Shown here: piece by piece, positions 15,799-23,063 of the stretch | How positions within the stretch are numbered: position 1 is the stretch's first letter | Layout: each line of letters begins with the position of its first letter | Source: Jejuia pallidilutea | GTDB lineage: Bacteria; Bacteroidota; Bacteroidia; Flavobacteriales; Flavobacteriaceae | Assembly: GCF_002973595.1 (NCBI RefSeq) | Contig: NZ_PVEO01000003.1 | Coordinates: 186,001 to 250,000 of the forward strand | DNA length: 64,000 nucleotides | Direction of reading: 5' to 3' | Notes under the pieces: generated by a model | Seen by the model: only the letters and a program-made list of their open reading frames with translations | Databases searched by the model: none | What the model was told of the DNA's origin: nothing | Translations under genes and position numbers: made by a program

Positions 15799-18546
15799 TC
15801 AGATTGATTTAGAGTGTTTTTGATTCCTAAAAACATCAAGTAAACCTTTATATTTTAATTGTAATGATTTATCTACAGTTTTTAAAATTGTTTTATTTTT
15901 TTCATTAATAACTTTTGTTATGATAATTATTGAAGTTTCAGTATTTACATCATTAAATGGATAAAATCTGTAAGGAAAATCAATAATTTCATTTATTGAG
16001 GTCTCATTTATTAAGTAATTCCTTAAGTTTTTAAAACTAACGTTCGTGAAATAAGAATTTGGTGTTATAAAACCAATTTTTCCACTTGAAATTAAAAATT
16101 CATTAATTGATTTGTATAGAAAAATCTGATATAAATCCATTTCTGAAAATAGCAAATCATTAAATCTGTTCCAATAAAAATTTCTATCGATTTCATCAAT
16201 TTGTTTTGTGCCAACATAAGGCGGATTTCCAATCACCACATCAAAACCACCAGTATATTCAGGTTCAAGTGCTTTATCTACAGGTACACACATGCTGTCT
16301 ATAATGGTTTGTAATGTATTACTGTGTGGTGGCAACTCGTGCTTTTGGCGGTTGTTTTGTATGTAACGCAAGGTATTGTCTAGCTGCTCTTGTGTAGTTA
16401 CTTCTTTTGGTGTGCTGTATTTTTGGGACCAAAGTGGTTTGCGTTTTTTATTTTCCAAGGGAGCATTTGCCAAGGGAGCATTTGCCAAGGGAGCATGCTC
16501 CCTTGTGATAGGAACGTGCTCTCTTGTTTTATTAACTTCTTTTGCTGTTATGGCTTTTATTTTTTGCATTATAGATGGTATTTCTTCTATATCGCAAGCT
16601 ATTAAAAGGTGTATGTGGTCTGCGCAAATGTTGTAGGCTAATAGGTTTAATGCATCTTCTTTTACAATATCTGCTATGGTTTGTGTTATTAATAGATCAT
16701 CTTCTGGTGTAAAATAAATGACATTAGGATACGGATTTGTACCTGCATCGCGTCGTTCTCTTACTTTATATTTCTTCATCCTAGCACTGGTTCGGCTATC
16801 GTGTATAGCGGTAGTGATATGGTATATTTTTTTGTTCTTTTCTTTAAAAACTTCTGGAAATTCGTTTTGCCAATTAAAGGCCTTATCGCCTGCAACCGTT
16901 GGGTCGTCAATTAAACTGTTACCACACTTAATGTTGTTGTTTAAAGACGTTAGTTTTCTGCCTTTTTGTGCTGTGCGTAACCAAAGTGAGAGTTTTGCAA
17001 TTTCTACACTTTCTTCATTTATATCTACACCGAACAAATTGTTTTCTAAAATGGCATTTTCTACTTCGCTTAATACCATTGCATCTCCAAACAATTTGGC
17101 TTGTAATTCGTCTATGTATTGATGTTCTGCAATTAAAAACTCTAATGCTTGGTTTAGAAAAGCACCACTACCACAAGCTGGGTCGCAAATGGTAATTTGC
17201 AATAACCATTTTCTGTAATCTTCTAATTTCTGAGATAGTTTTTTTAAAGTCGCTTTTTGCCTGCCTCTACGTTCTTTCTCGTATTCTGCTTCTTGTATGT
17301 CAAGTTCGGTTTTCTTTTCCTCGCAAAGTTTACCAACGGTATTATCTACGATGTATTTGGTAATGTATTTTGGCGTGTAAAAAACGCCGTCTTTTTTACG
17401 TTTCGATGTCTTTATCTCTACTAAGGGAGCATGCTCCCTTGAGGCTATTTCCGCCTGTATTTCATCAATATCGTTTAAGGAATGCTCAAAGATGTGCCCC
17501 AGTATATTAACGCTTACTTCGCTCTCAAAATCGTAGTTGCTTAAATTAAGGGTGTGCTTGTATAGTAAGTCATCATTAATTTTGATGTTGTCTAAAATAT
17601 CATCTGGTGCAAATAAACCGCCATTATAGGCGAAAATGTCATGTTTTTGTCCTTTGTGTCCCGTGTTCATGTAGCCAAAGTATTTTTGAAAACGGTTGTA
17701 TAAGGGGAAATATTCGTCGTATTTATCTTTTAAGTCGGTCCATTGGTTAATTATAGCACGAATTGAGTTTGGTGGTAATAACAATCTATCTTCTGCAAAA
17801 AAGATAAACAGAAAACGGTCGAGTAGTTTTTGGGTTTTCTTGAATAACGTTAGTTTGTCGTATTCGGGATTTTCTTTCTGTATGGCATCAAAAATCTCGT
17901 TCCTAAATGATGCATAATCTTTGTATAATTTTTTGGTGACGTTTTCTTCTTGGGTTAAAGATTCGTTTTTTATCTTTTTTGGAATATCGTTTAAAAGATA
18001 CTCGGCAGATAAACACAAATACAAGATATTAAAACGTTCTTTTGATAATTGGAATAGATTGAATTCTTCAAACTCTACGGCATTATCTATATAAAAACGC
18101 AACTTTTCGAAATTAGACGTAATGACGTAATTACAACCAGGTTGATTGTTTTTGTATCCAAATGCTTGGGTTTCTACTCTGCTTAAATCGGTTGTGTTTG
18201 TACCTTTCAGCTCAATTACGGCAAGTACTTTTGCCAATGGAGCATTTGCCATGGGAGCATGCTCCCTTGAGAGTATAGCACCATCTGTTTTTCTAGAACC
18301 TCTTATGTTTTTTAATTCTGTGGTGAGATTAAAATTAGGCGTTGGGTTTTTGGTATAGCCTAAAACATTAACAAAAAGGTCAATCAAGAATTCACCTTGG
18401 TATTGTTCTTCTTTAGAGTTTCTAATATTCTCTTGTATGGTTGAGTTATGAAAATGCTCTGTAAATTTTTGGTAAACTTTATTTACTTTTTCGGTGTCTA
18501 AGCCTTTTAAGTATTTATTTAAAACAGAATTTTGGTATAAACTCAT
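15799..18546 (-). CDS. Type IIG restriction-modification enzyme, nuclease and methyltransferase part, with nested Y1 transposase domain
   Basis: 915 aa up to a premature stop. The N-terminal nuclease has Asp88 (KTDGAIL) and Glu112-x-Lys114 (VIELKG), a PD-(D/E)xK pattern. The N6-adenine methyltransferase has motif I CDPACGSGAF (Asp455) and motif IV GNPPY (Asn774). Between FNWQNEFPEVF and GGFDVVIGNPPY, normally adjacent, lies an extra block (about 572-745) with DHIHLLIA (His644, His646) and LRYIQNNRQKH (Tyr728), a Y1/HUH transposase domain. Palindrome-derived peptides occur at 93-105, near 373-380 and near 680-700. The frame then runs into a stop because of one extra base. The gene points away from the tRNA at 18735. 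Without the shift it would be one enzyme of about 1,260 aa that methylates and cuts one DNA site. Confidence 0.85.
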   Translation of the reverse strand: MSLYQNSVLNKYLKGLDTEKVNKVYQKFTEHFHNSTIQENIRNSKEEQYQGEFLIDLFVNVLGYTKNPTPNFNLTTELKNIRGSRKTDGAILSREHAPMANAPLAKVLAVIELKGTNTTDLSRVETQAFGYKNNQPGCNYVITSNFEKLRFYIDNAVEFEEFNLFQLSKERFNILYLCLSAEYLLNDIPKKIKNESLTQEENVTKKLYKDYASFRNEIFDAIQKENPEYDKLTLFKKTQKLLDRFLFIFFAEDRLLLPPNSIRAIINQWTDLKDKYDEYFPLYNRFQKYFGYMNTGHKGQKHDIFAYNGGLFAPDDILDNIKINDDLLYKHTLNLSNYDFESEVSVNILGHIFEHSLNDIDEIQAEIASREHAPLVEIKTSKRKKDGVFYTPKYITKYIVDNTVGKLCEEKKTELDIQEAEYEKERRGRQKATLKKLSQKLEDYRKWLLQITICDPACGSGAFLNQALEFLIAEHQYIDELQAKLFGDAMVLSEVENAILENNLFGVDINEESVEIAKLSLWLRTAQKGRKLTSLNNNIKCGNSLIDDPTVAGDKAFNWQNEFPEVFKEKNKKIYHITTAIHDSRTSARMKKYKVRERRDAGTNPYPNVIYFTPEDDLLITQTIADIVKEDALNLLAYNICADHIHLLIACDIEEIPSIMQKIKAITAKEVNKTREHVPITREHAPLANAPLANAPLENKKRKPLWSQKYSTPKEVTTQEQLDNTLRYIQNNRQKHELPPHSNTLQTIIDSMCVPVDKALEPEYTGGFDVVIGNPPYVGTKQIDEIDRNFYWNRFNDLLFSEMDLYQIFLYKSINEFLISSGKIGFITPNSYFTNVSFKNLRNYLINETSINEIIDFPYRFYPFNDVNTETSIIIITKVINEKNKTILKTVDKSLQLKYKGLLDVFRNQKHSKSI
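15829..15833 (-). other. Frameshift in a homopolymer (A5/T5) splitting the type IIG gene
   Basis: Coding strand GAT-GTT-TTT-AGG runs to a stop 10 codons later. With four T instead of five it reads GAT-GTT-TTA-GGA and continues into the 14790-15836 frame. This implies a one-base expansion (or a two-base loss) in this gene copy, or a sequencing error. Confidence 0.8.
16320..16840 (-). mobile_element. Y1/HUH transposase-like domain nested in the restriction gene
   Basis: Codes for about 170 aa that begin KIYHITTAIHDSR and carry the HUH motif HIH (644-646), LWSQKYSTPKEVTTQEQL, and the tyrosine motif YIQNNRQKHEL (Tyr728). This is the order found in RAYT and IS200-like transposases. It sits precisely between two methyltransferase blocks and keeps the reading frame. 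A triple palindrome cluster lies inside it, between HUH and Tyr motifs. Whether it is active is unknown. Confidence 0.75.
16455..16526. repeat. In-gene palindrome cluster B (three units plus a degenerate half)
   Basis: Two 15-bp units CCAAGGGAGCATTTG (16455-16469, 16470-16484), then the 20-bp palindrome CAAGGGAGCATGCTCCCTTG (16486-16505), then a decayed arm AACGTGCTCTCTTG (16513-16526). It is read in frame as TREHVPI, TREHAPLA, NAPLA, NAPLE inside the nested transposase domain. Confidence 0.9.
17422..17441. repeat. In-gene palindrome cluster C (single palindrome)
   Basis: AAGGGAGCATGCTCCCTT (17423-17440) is a perfect 18-bp palindrome, read in frame as SREHAPLV just before the methyltransferase region of the restriction gene. 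No extra 15-bp unit is present here. Confidence 0.9.
18232..18269. repeat. In-gene palindrome cluster D (two units, slightly diverged)
   Basis: Unit TGCCAATGGAGCATT (18232-18246), then TGCCATGGGAGCATGCTCCC to 18266, with perfect core GGGAGCATGCTCCC (18253-18266). It is read in frame as SREHAPMANAPLA between Asp88 and Glu112 of the nuclease motif. Confidence 0.9.
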
Positions 18547-18683
18547 GGCGCAATAAAAAATATTAAGATATATCTTACGCTAAAAATACTATTAATATCT
18601 AACTTGACAACAAGAAATTAAATTTAAGAAAGCAACCCCATGAATTTTTGAGTTTACTCGTCCCCTCGTTCGTCCCCTGCTAT

Positions 18684-18720
18684 AAAAAAAGCCTTGCAAA
18701 TACCTGATTTACAAGGCTTT
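18684..18720 (-). terminator. Rho-independent terminator after tRNA(CAT)
   Basis: Arms AAAGCCTTGCAAAT (18688-18701) and ATTTACAAGGCTTT (18707-18720), one mismatch. On the minus strand they are followed by a U run (complement of 18684-18690). It lies 14 bp past the tRNA 3' end. Confidence 0.85.
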
Positions 18721-18734
18721 ATACTTCATTAAAG

Positions 18735-18808
18735 TGGTCCCACCTGGGCTCGAACCAGGGACTTTCTGATTATGAGTCAGATACTCTAACCAACTGAGTT
18801 ATAGGACC
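18735..18808 (-). tRNA. tRNA with anticodon CAT (Met, or Ile2 if lysidine-modified)
   Basis: 74 nt. The acceptor stem GGTCCTA pairs with TGGGACC, the D arm is CTCAGTTGGTTAGAG, the anticodon stem TCTGA/TCAGA holds loop CTCATAA, and the T arm is CCTGGTTCGAGCCCAGG. No CCA is encoded (discriminator A followed by CTT). The three G-C pairs typical of initiator anticodon stems are absent, so it is an elongator Met or an Ile2 tRNA; sequence alone does not separate these. It borders the accessory region that holds the restriction gene. Confidence 0.93.
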
Positions 18809-18884
18809 TATTAGTTATTACTAATATCACTCTTTTAAAAGAGAGTGCAATATTACTATATTTCTAAAAACTCTACAAGAAAAA

Positions 18885-19289
18885 TTAACCCTTTATCTCT
18901 TGGCAAAGTTCAATTAAAACACCATTAGTGGATTTTGGGTGTAAAAATGCCACCAATTTATTATCTGCTCCTCGCTTAGGAACAGTATTCAACACTATAA
19001 AATCTTCTTTTGTTAAACGTTCTATTTCAGCCTCAATATCGTCTACATCAAAAGCAATATGATGAATACCTTCTCCTTTTTTTTCTATAAACTTAGCTAT
19101 AGGACTATCTGCTTTTGTAGCTTCCAATAATTCTATTTTATTTTCACCTACTTTAAAAAATGAGGTACTAACACCTTCGCTTTTTACGTCTTCAACTTTA
19201 TAATGAGGTGTGCCAAATAGTTTTTCAAAAAGTTTATTGGCGTCTTTTAAGTTTTTTACAGCAATACCAATATGTTCTATTTTGTTCAT
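18885..19289 (-). CDS. mce: Methylmalonyl-CoA epimerase
   Basis: 134 aa, a single glyoxalase/VOC domain made of two beta-alpha-beta-beta-beta units. MNKIEHIGIAVKNLKDANKL holds the first metal His, and GEGIHHIAFDVDDIEAEI the second. The ending HPKSTNGVLIELCQ provides the metal Glu. This arrangement and the length are typical of methylmalonyl-CoA epimerase, which interconverts the R and S forms in propionate metabolism. It is a single gene, divergent from rbfA with an 84-bp gap. Mutases are not in this window. Confidence 0.93.
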   Translation of the reverse strand: MNKIEHIGIAVKNLKDANKLFEKLFGTPHYKVEDVKSEGVSTSFFKVGENKIELLEATKADSPIAKFIEKKGEGIHHIAFDVDDIEAEIERLTKEDFIVLNTVPKRGADNKLVAFLHPKSTNGVLIELCQEIKG

Positions 19290-19326
19290 TAAATTATACT
19301 TTTAGAGAAAGATACAAAATATCCTG

Positions 19327-19334
19327 TATTTTTG
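19327..19334 (+). promoter_or_regulatory. Promoter -7 element for rbfA operon
   Basis: TATTTTTG matches TAnnTTTG, about 40 bp upstream of the rbfA start. No clear -33 TTG is seen at the right distance. Confidence 0.45.
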
Positions 19335-19373
19335 TAGTGTGAAAACCCACAAAGGGTACTAAAAAAATATGAC

Positions 19374-19769
19374 GTGGAAGAAACTCAAAGACAAAAAAAA
19401 ATAGGTTCGGTATTACAACGCGATTTGGTTGATGTATTACAGAATGCAGCAACACAGGGCGGTATGCGCGGCATCATCATATCGGTATCAAAAGTAAAAG
19501 TAACGGTAGATTTATCGGTAGCCAAAGTGTATCTAAGCATTTTTCCTAACGATAAAGCTAAAACACTTATTGAAGGTATACGAAGTAACACACCATTAAT
19601 TAGGCATGAATTGGCGCAACGCACTAAAAACCAACTGAGACGCATGCCAAATCTAGAGTTTTTTATTGATGATTCTTTGGAATATATAGACCGTATTGAG
19701 CAGTCGTTAAAAGGTAAAGAGAACCCGCTTGAAAATCCTGATTTACTCGATAAAAGAAAAAAATCGTAA
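19374..19769 (+). CDS. rbfA: Ribosome-binding factor A
   Basis: 131 aa, starting with GTG. An ATG 5 bp upstream is in another frame and stops after 11 codons. The start RQKKIGSVLQRDLVDVLQ and the middle VTVDLSVAKVYLSIFP, IRHELAQRTKNQLRRMPNLE and FFIDDSLEYIDRIEQ are typical of RbfA, with a KH-like fold. It matures the 30S subunit by binding the 5' region of 16S rRNA. The ABC permease gene follows after 15 bp and is probably cotranscribed. Confidence 0.95.
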   Translation: MEETQRQKKIGSVLQRDLVDVLQNAATQGGMRGIIISVSKVKVTVDLSVAKVYLSIFPNDKAKTLIEGIRSNTPLIRHELAQRTKNQLRRMPNLEFFIDDSLEYIDRIEQSLKGKENPLENPDLLDKRKKS

Positions 19770-19784
19770 TCGGTTTTTTGGTGA

Positions 19785-20990
19785 ATGAATGTACCACACT
19801 ACATAGCTAAACGTTATTTACGCTCAAAGAGTAGCAATAATGCTATTAACTTTATTACCATGATTGCACTTACGGGTGTAGTTTTAGGTGCGGCATCCTT
19901 ATTTGTAGTACTTTCTGGTTTTGCGGGCTTAAAAGACTTTACGCTCCAATTTTCTACAATTGTAGACCCCGATTTGAAGGCCGAAACCACCATTGGCAAA
20001 TCTTTTATACTTACCGAAGCACAACGACAAGAGCTGAATAACATTAACGGTATTTCACTTTTTTCTGAAGTTATAGAAGAACGCGTTGTGGTACACGCCG
20101 ATGGAAAAAACTATCTGGCCAGTATTAAGGGAGTAGACAAAAACTTTAACAAGGTAAATGCAATAGATTCGGTTATTCCGCACGGCAATTGGTTAGAACA
20201 AAATACCAACCAAATTGTGGCGGGTTGGGGTGTGTCCCAAAACCTATCGTTTGGTGTTTTAGATTATGGCAGACCCGTTAATATTTATGTACCAAAACCA
20301 GGAAAAGGGCAAATAACCTCTACCAAAAACGCCTTTAATACCGTACACGCCATGAATGTTGGTATTTTCGATATTAACGAAAAACTTAATGATACCTACG
20401 TGTATGCCCCTATTAGTTTGGCACGCCAATTGTTGAATTATCAGCCAAATCAAATTTCTGCAATGGAGTTTAAGTTAAACGATAATACAGACGAGGCAGC
20501 TATAAAAACACAAATACAGCGCATTTTAGGAAATAACGTTACGGTAAAAAACCGCGTACAGTTAAACGATGCCCTTTACAAAATGTTAAACAGTGAAAAT
20601 CTATTAATTTATCTACTGCTCACGTTGGTTTCGGCATTATTAATCTTTAATGTTATCGGTTCTATTATCATGATGATTTTAGAAAAAAAACCGTCACTAA
20701 ACACACTTTTTAATTTGGGAGTTCCTATAAAAAGCATGCGAAAAATTTTCTTTATTCAAGGCTCTGCTATTACACTTATAGGGTGTATTGTAGGGTTGTT
20801 TTTAGGGTTTATCATAGTACTTTTACAACAAACCTTTGGGCTTGTGCCTATAACCCCAACCCTAGCGTATCCTGTAAGCATTAAGTTAGAAAATTTTATT
20901 ATTGTGTTTTTAACCATTTCGGTTTTGGGAGTACTGTCCTCTAAAATAAGCGCTACAAGAGTAACTGAAAAATTAGTTACAAATCATTAA
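19785..20990 (+). CDS. FtsX/LolC-type ABC transporter permease
   Basis: 401 aa. One N-terminal transmembrane helix (about 23-45, INFITMIALTGVVLGAASLF), a large periplasmic domain (about 50-260), and three C-terminal helices (about 270-295, 320-345, 370-390) form the MacB/LolCE topology. LIYLLLTLVSALLIFNVIGS and KMRKIFFIQGSAITLIGCIVG-like segments are typical of the FtsX domain. It probably works with a LolD-like ATPase in outer-membrane lipoprotein release. No ATPase gene is next to it. The gene directly follows rbfA, an arrangement common in Flavobacteriia (recalled). Confidence 0.9.
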   Translation: MNVPHYIAKRYLRSKSSNNAINFITMIALTGVVLGAASLFVVLSGFAGLKDFTLQFSTIVDPDLKAETTIGKSFILTEAQRQELNNINGISLFSEVIEERVVVHADGKNYLASIKGVDKNFNKVNAIDSVIPHGNWLEQNTNQIVAGWGVSQNLSFGVLDYGRPVNIYVPKPGKGQITSTKNAFNTVHAMNVGIFDINEKLNDTYVYAPISLARQLLNYQPNQISAMEFKLNDNTDEAAIKTQIQRILGNNVTVKNRVQLNDALYKMLNSENLLIYLLLTLVSALLIFNVIGSIIMMILEKKPSLNTLFNLGVPIKSMRKIFFIQGSAITLIGCIVGLFLGFIIVLLQQTFGLVPITPTLAYPVSIKLENFIIVFLTISVLGVLSSKISATRVTEKLVTNH

Positions 20991-20998
20991 TTTTTTTT

Positions 20999-21170
20999 GG
21001 GCGAGTTGCCATAAAAATGGCAAACAGGCTTTCCGCTGTATCTTTTTAAAACGTTATGGCGAGAAGCGAGCAACATTATAATCTTAAAAATTGCACTGTA
21101 AACATAAACTTATGTTATGCTTTATTTTAAAAAGGATGCCGCTGCAATCCTTCTCGCGGGGTGTGTTTGC
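20999..21170 (+). repeat. Dispersed intergenic repeat of Flavobacteriia type, copy 1
   Basis: The element begins GGGCGAGTTGCC, includes CAGGCTTTCCGCTGTATC, and ends GCTGCAATCCTTCTCGCGGG followed by GTGTGTTTGC. The reverse complement of 28690-28793 begins GGGCGTTACCC, contains CAGGCTTTCGGC, and ends TCAATCCTTAACGCGGG then AGTGTTTGC. The order and ends are the same, so both are copies of one element. Here it lies between two converging genes. Internal inverted repeats suggest a structured RNA or termination function. Confidence 0.7.
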
Positions 21171-21182
21171 AAATGTAGTGTC

Positions 21183-22310
21183 TTAATGTATATTTAACTT
21201 ACCAGCAATGGTTTTGGACAACGCATCTTTATGTACCGTAATACTAATTGCCTTTAAACGCATGTAACTTTCGCTAAAATACACATAGCCACCATTGGCG
21301 TTCCTAGAGGCGTCTGTACCCCAACTGTTTTTAACCTTATAATATTTAGTGCCATTTTGGTCTTTTAAAAGCCCTGTAATGTGCATTAAATGGTCGTCGG
21401 TAGTAGTAAAGTTTTCAAATTCCTCTTGTCGGTACGCTTGGGTAATTTGCTTTTCAGGGTAAATAGCTTCTAAAGCCTTTTTATCGTTCTCAACAGACTC
21501 TGGAATTACGGCAACACCACTTTTGGATGAGAATGTCCGTTCGCTCACATCACAATCTAACTCTACTGTAAATCCGTTTTTTAAGGCATTATCAATAGTT
21601 ACCATCATATCATCTAAAGGCAGGTTGTAAAAACTTCCATAGCTCCAGTTATCGGGAATATTCAAAATAAATTCAGCATAAAAGGGCGCTTGGGTAAACG
21701 AGGTAATGCTCACATAATCCTTTGGCTGTAATGTGGTCATTTCTAAAAAAGACTGTGGGGTATGGGTTTTTCCATCATACTCAAAAGTTTCAGGGTTATT
21801 ACCCAAATAAACCGAAAGTACCGCATCTACCGCAGGTTTCCATTTCTTGCTTAACTTTTTACCAGGGTTGTCTACATATGTATCCACCATACTTGTTAAA
21901 ACAGCCACAAGTTCTGCATGGTTATGGTTGGTTTCACCATCCAATAAACCAGTATAAGCTGTATGGGGCACCAACCCATATTCTGCAACAGAATTCAATA
22001 CATCGTGCGCTAAACCACCTTCACTAAATTGGGCTTTGCCTTGTCGCATCACATAATTATCGGCTTTTTTAGGATAAGTATTTCTAACGGTGTACATTTC
22101 AGAAAGGTCTATGCGCTGTCCTATAAGTCGCATTATTTCAGATTCTAAAAAAGAGGTACTGGAAAAACTCCAACATGTGCCCGTGCGACCTTGACTAATA
22201 ACTGGTGTTGTTTCTAAATTAATAACCTCGGTAAATTTGTAGGGCTCTTGTGCTTGAATTGTTCCTATTGAAATTAAAATTCCGAAGCATAAAAATACTT
22301 TTTTTAACAT
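21183..22310 (-). CDS. C1 (papain-family) cysteine peptidase, secreted
   Basis: 375 aa. It has a signal peptide (MLKKVFLCFGILISIGTIQA, cleaved before QEPY). The active site is SQGRTGTCWSFSSTSF (Cys46 nucleophile, the preceding Gln as oxyanion residue), DDHLMHITGLL (His) and YYKVKNSWGTD (Asn). It resembles bleomycin-hydrolase/aminopeptidase-C-like peptidases of Bacteroidota, which lack a propeptide. It is probably periplasmic. The gene stands alone and converges with the ABC permease, with the dispersed repeat between them. Confidence 0.9.
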   Translation of the reverse strand: MLKKVFLCFGILISIGTIQAQEPYKFTEVINLETTPVISQGRTGTCWSFSSTSFLESEIMRLIGQRIDLSEMYTVRNTYPKKADNYVMRQGKAQFSEGGLAHDVLNSVAEYGLVPHTAYTGLLDGETNHNHAELVAVLTSMVDTYVDNPGKKLSKKWKPAVDAVLSVYLGNNPETFEYDGKTHTPQSFLEMTTLQPKDYVSITSFTQAPFYAEFILNIPDNWSYGSFYNLPLDDMMVTIDNALKNGFTVELDCDVSERTFSSKSGVAVIPESVENDKKALEAIYPEKQITQAYRQEEFENFTTTDDHLMHITGLLKDQNGTKYYKVKNSWGTDASRNANGGYVYFSESYMRLKAISITVHKDALSKTIAGKLNIH

Positions 22311-22518
22311 TGCAGATGTGTGTTTAAAACTTGGACAGCTAAGTTATAAAAATGATGAGACTTAAAACCTGATTTGTTTAGAAAAACAGAAACGTTGTTA
22401 TGCTATTTTTTTGAATATTATACCTCACTTACCGGCATCTATTTGGACGGTAGTTGTTGTGTTTAATTTCCCGCTTTGAAAACGGTGGTGTAAGGGCAGG
22501 TTAAAAGCAGGTAAGACC

Positions 22519-22794
22519 TTATTTTTTTCTATCAATATGCCCCAAACTTTTATTGGGGGCAATTATATCCCTTACTCGCTTTTTTAAGGTCGTAATTTCA
22601 GGAAAACTACCCATCTCTTTTCTAGACCATATTTTTTCTTCATTGGCGTAAACCTCAAAAATACCACCAGTGCCTGGAACTAAAGTAAGTTCGTTAACCT
22701 CCTCGTTAAAAGTTGTAAGTAATTCTTGAGACATCCATGTGGCACGCAATAACCATTGGCATTGGGTACAATAAATAATTTTGTTGTGCTTCAT
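22519..22794 (-). CDS. SelT/SelW/SelH-family thioredoxin-like protein
   Basis: 91 aa. The N-terminal motif IIYCTQCQW (Cys9-x2-Cys12) matches the Rdx family, and GTGGIFEVYANEEKIWSRKEMG-like sequence is typical of the SelW fold, here with Cys where selenoproteins carry Sec. A redox role is likely, but its substrate is unknown. It is a single gene, divergent from the antitoxin with 50 bp between starts. Confidence 0.85.
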   Translation of the reverse strand: MKHNKIIYCTQCQWLLRATWMSQELLTTFNEEVNELTLVPGTGGIFEVYANEEKIWSRKEMGSFPEITTLKKRVRDIIAPNKSLGHIDRKK

Positions 22795-22844
22795 GCTAGG
22801 ATTTGAATTGAGATATTTAGTATATTTGATTAAAAGAGGGAGTT

Positions 22845-23063
22845 ATGGATATTAAAACATCAAAAATCGAGTTAGTCAAGATGATTCTAAACATTGAAAG
22901 TGACGAATTTATCAAGAAGATTTCCGATTATGTGAAAAAAGAAAAAAAGGACTTCTGGAATGAGTTAAGCCCTCAAGATCAAGCTGAAATAAAAAAAGGA
23001 ATCAAACAATTAGAAGAAGGAAAGAGAACTTCTTACAATGATATTCTTAAAAAGATTTCTTGA
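22845..23063 (+). CDS. Antitoxin of a ParE/RelE-type toxin-antitoxin pair
   Basis: 72 aa, highly charged. It opens MDIKTSKIELVKMILNIESD and ends with ELSPQDQAEIKKGIKQLEEG then KRTSYNDILKKIS, a pattern typical of the short addiction-module antitoxins found beside RelE-like toxins in Bacteroidota. The preceding GGGAG is a plausible ribosome-binding site. The stop overlaps the toxin ATG by one base (TGATG), as in functional pairs. Its toxin partner now has an early stop, so the antitoxin may be a relic or an orphan. Confidence 0.75.
   Translation: MDIKTSKIELVKMILNIESDEFIKKISDYVKKEKKDFWNELSPQDQAEIKKGIKQLEEGKRTSYNDILKKIS

Larger units (their letters stand above)
14790..15836 (-). pseudogene. Type IIG restriction-modification enzyme, C-terminal part (specificity domain), frameshifted
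   Basis: This frame continues the protein of the upstream ORF after a one-base shift at 15829-15833. It carries the target-recognition half: a first block (KGWMSVPKN, KYCIKYLEGRDIHRYYID, FPNANLVNLNN) and a TaqI-C-like helical end (NWHELDFAEFLKELEKARKK). A palindrome-derived insertion SREHAPLANAPLA lies in this end, followed by the coiled tail DKTDKDIDQMVYELYGL typical of these enzymes. It has no plausible independent role. If translated alone from the ATG at 15836 it would be only a specificity fragment. Deleting one A at 15829-15833 rejoins it to the methyltransferase part as ...LLDVLGIKNTLN.... Confidence 0.75.

Noticed and set aside
15829-15833. Programmed ribosomal frameshifting at the T5 run
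   Set aside because: No slippery heptamer, stimulatory hairpin or upstream Shine-Dalgarno is obvious, so a mutation or error is more likely.
14973-18269. A CRISPR-like array (repeated 20-bp palindromes)
   Set aside because: The copies are in coding frame, irregularly spaced by about 0.8-1.5 kb, with no spacers of constant length.
14370-18808. A prophage or integrative island inserted at the tRNA(CAT)
   Set aside because: No integrase and no direct repeat of the tRNA 3' end was found at the other side; only the adjacency is suggestive.
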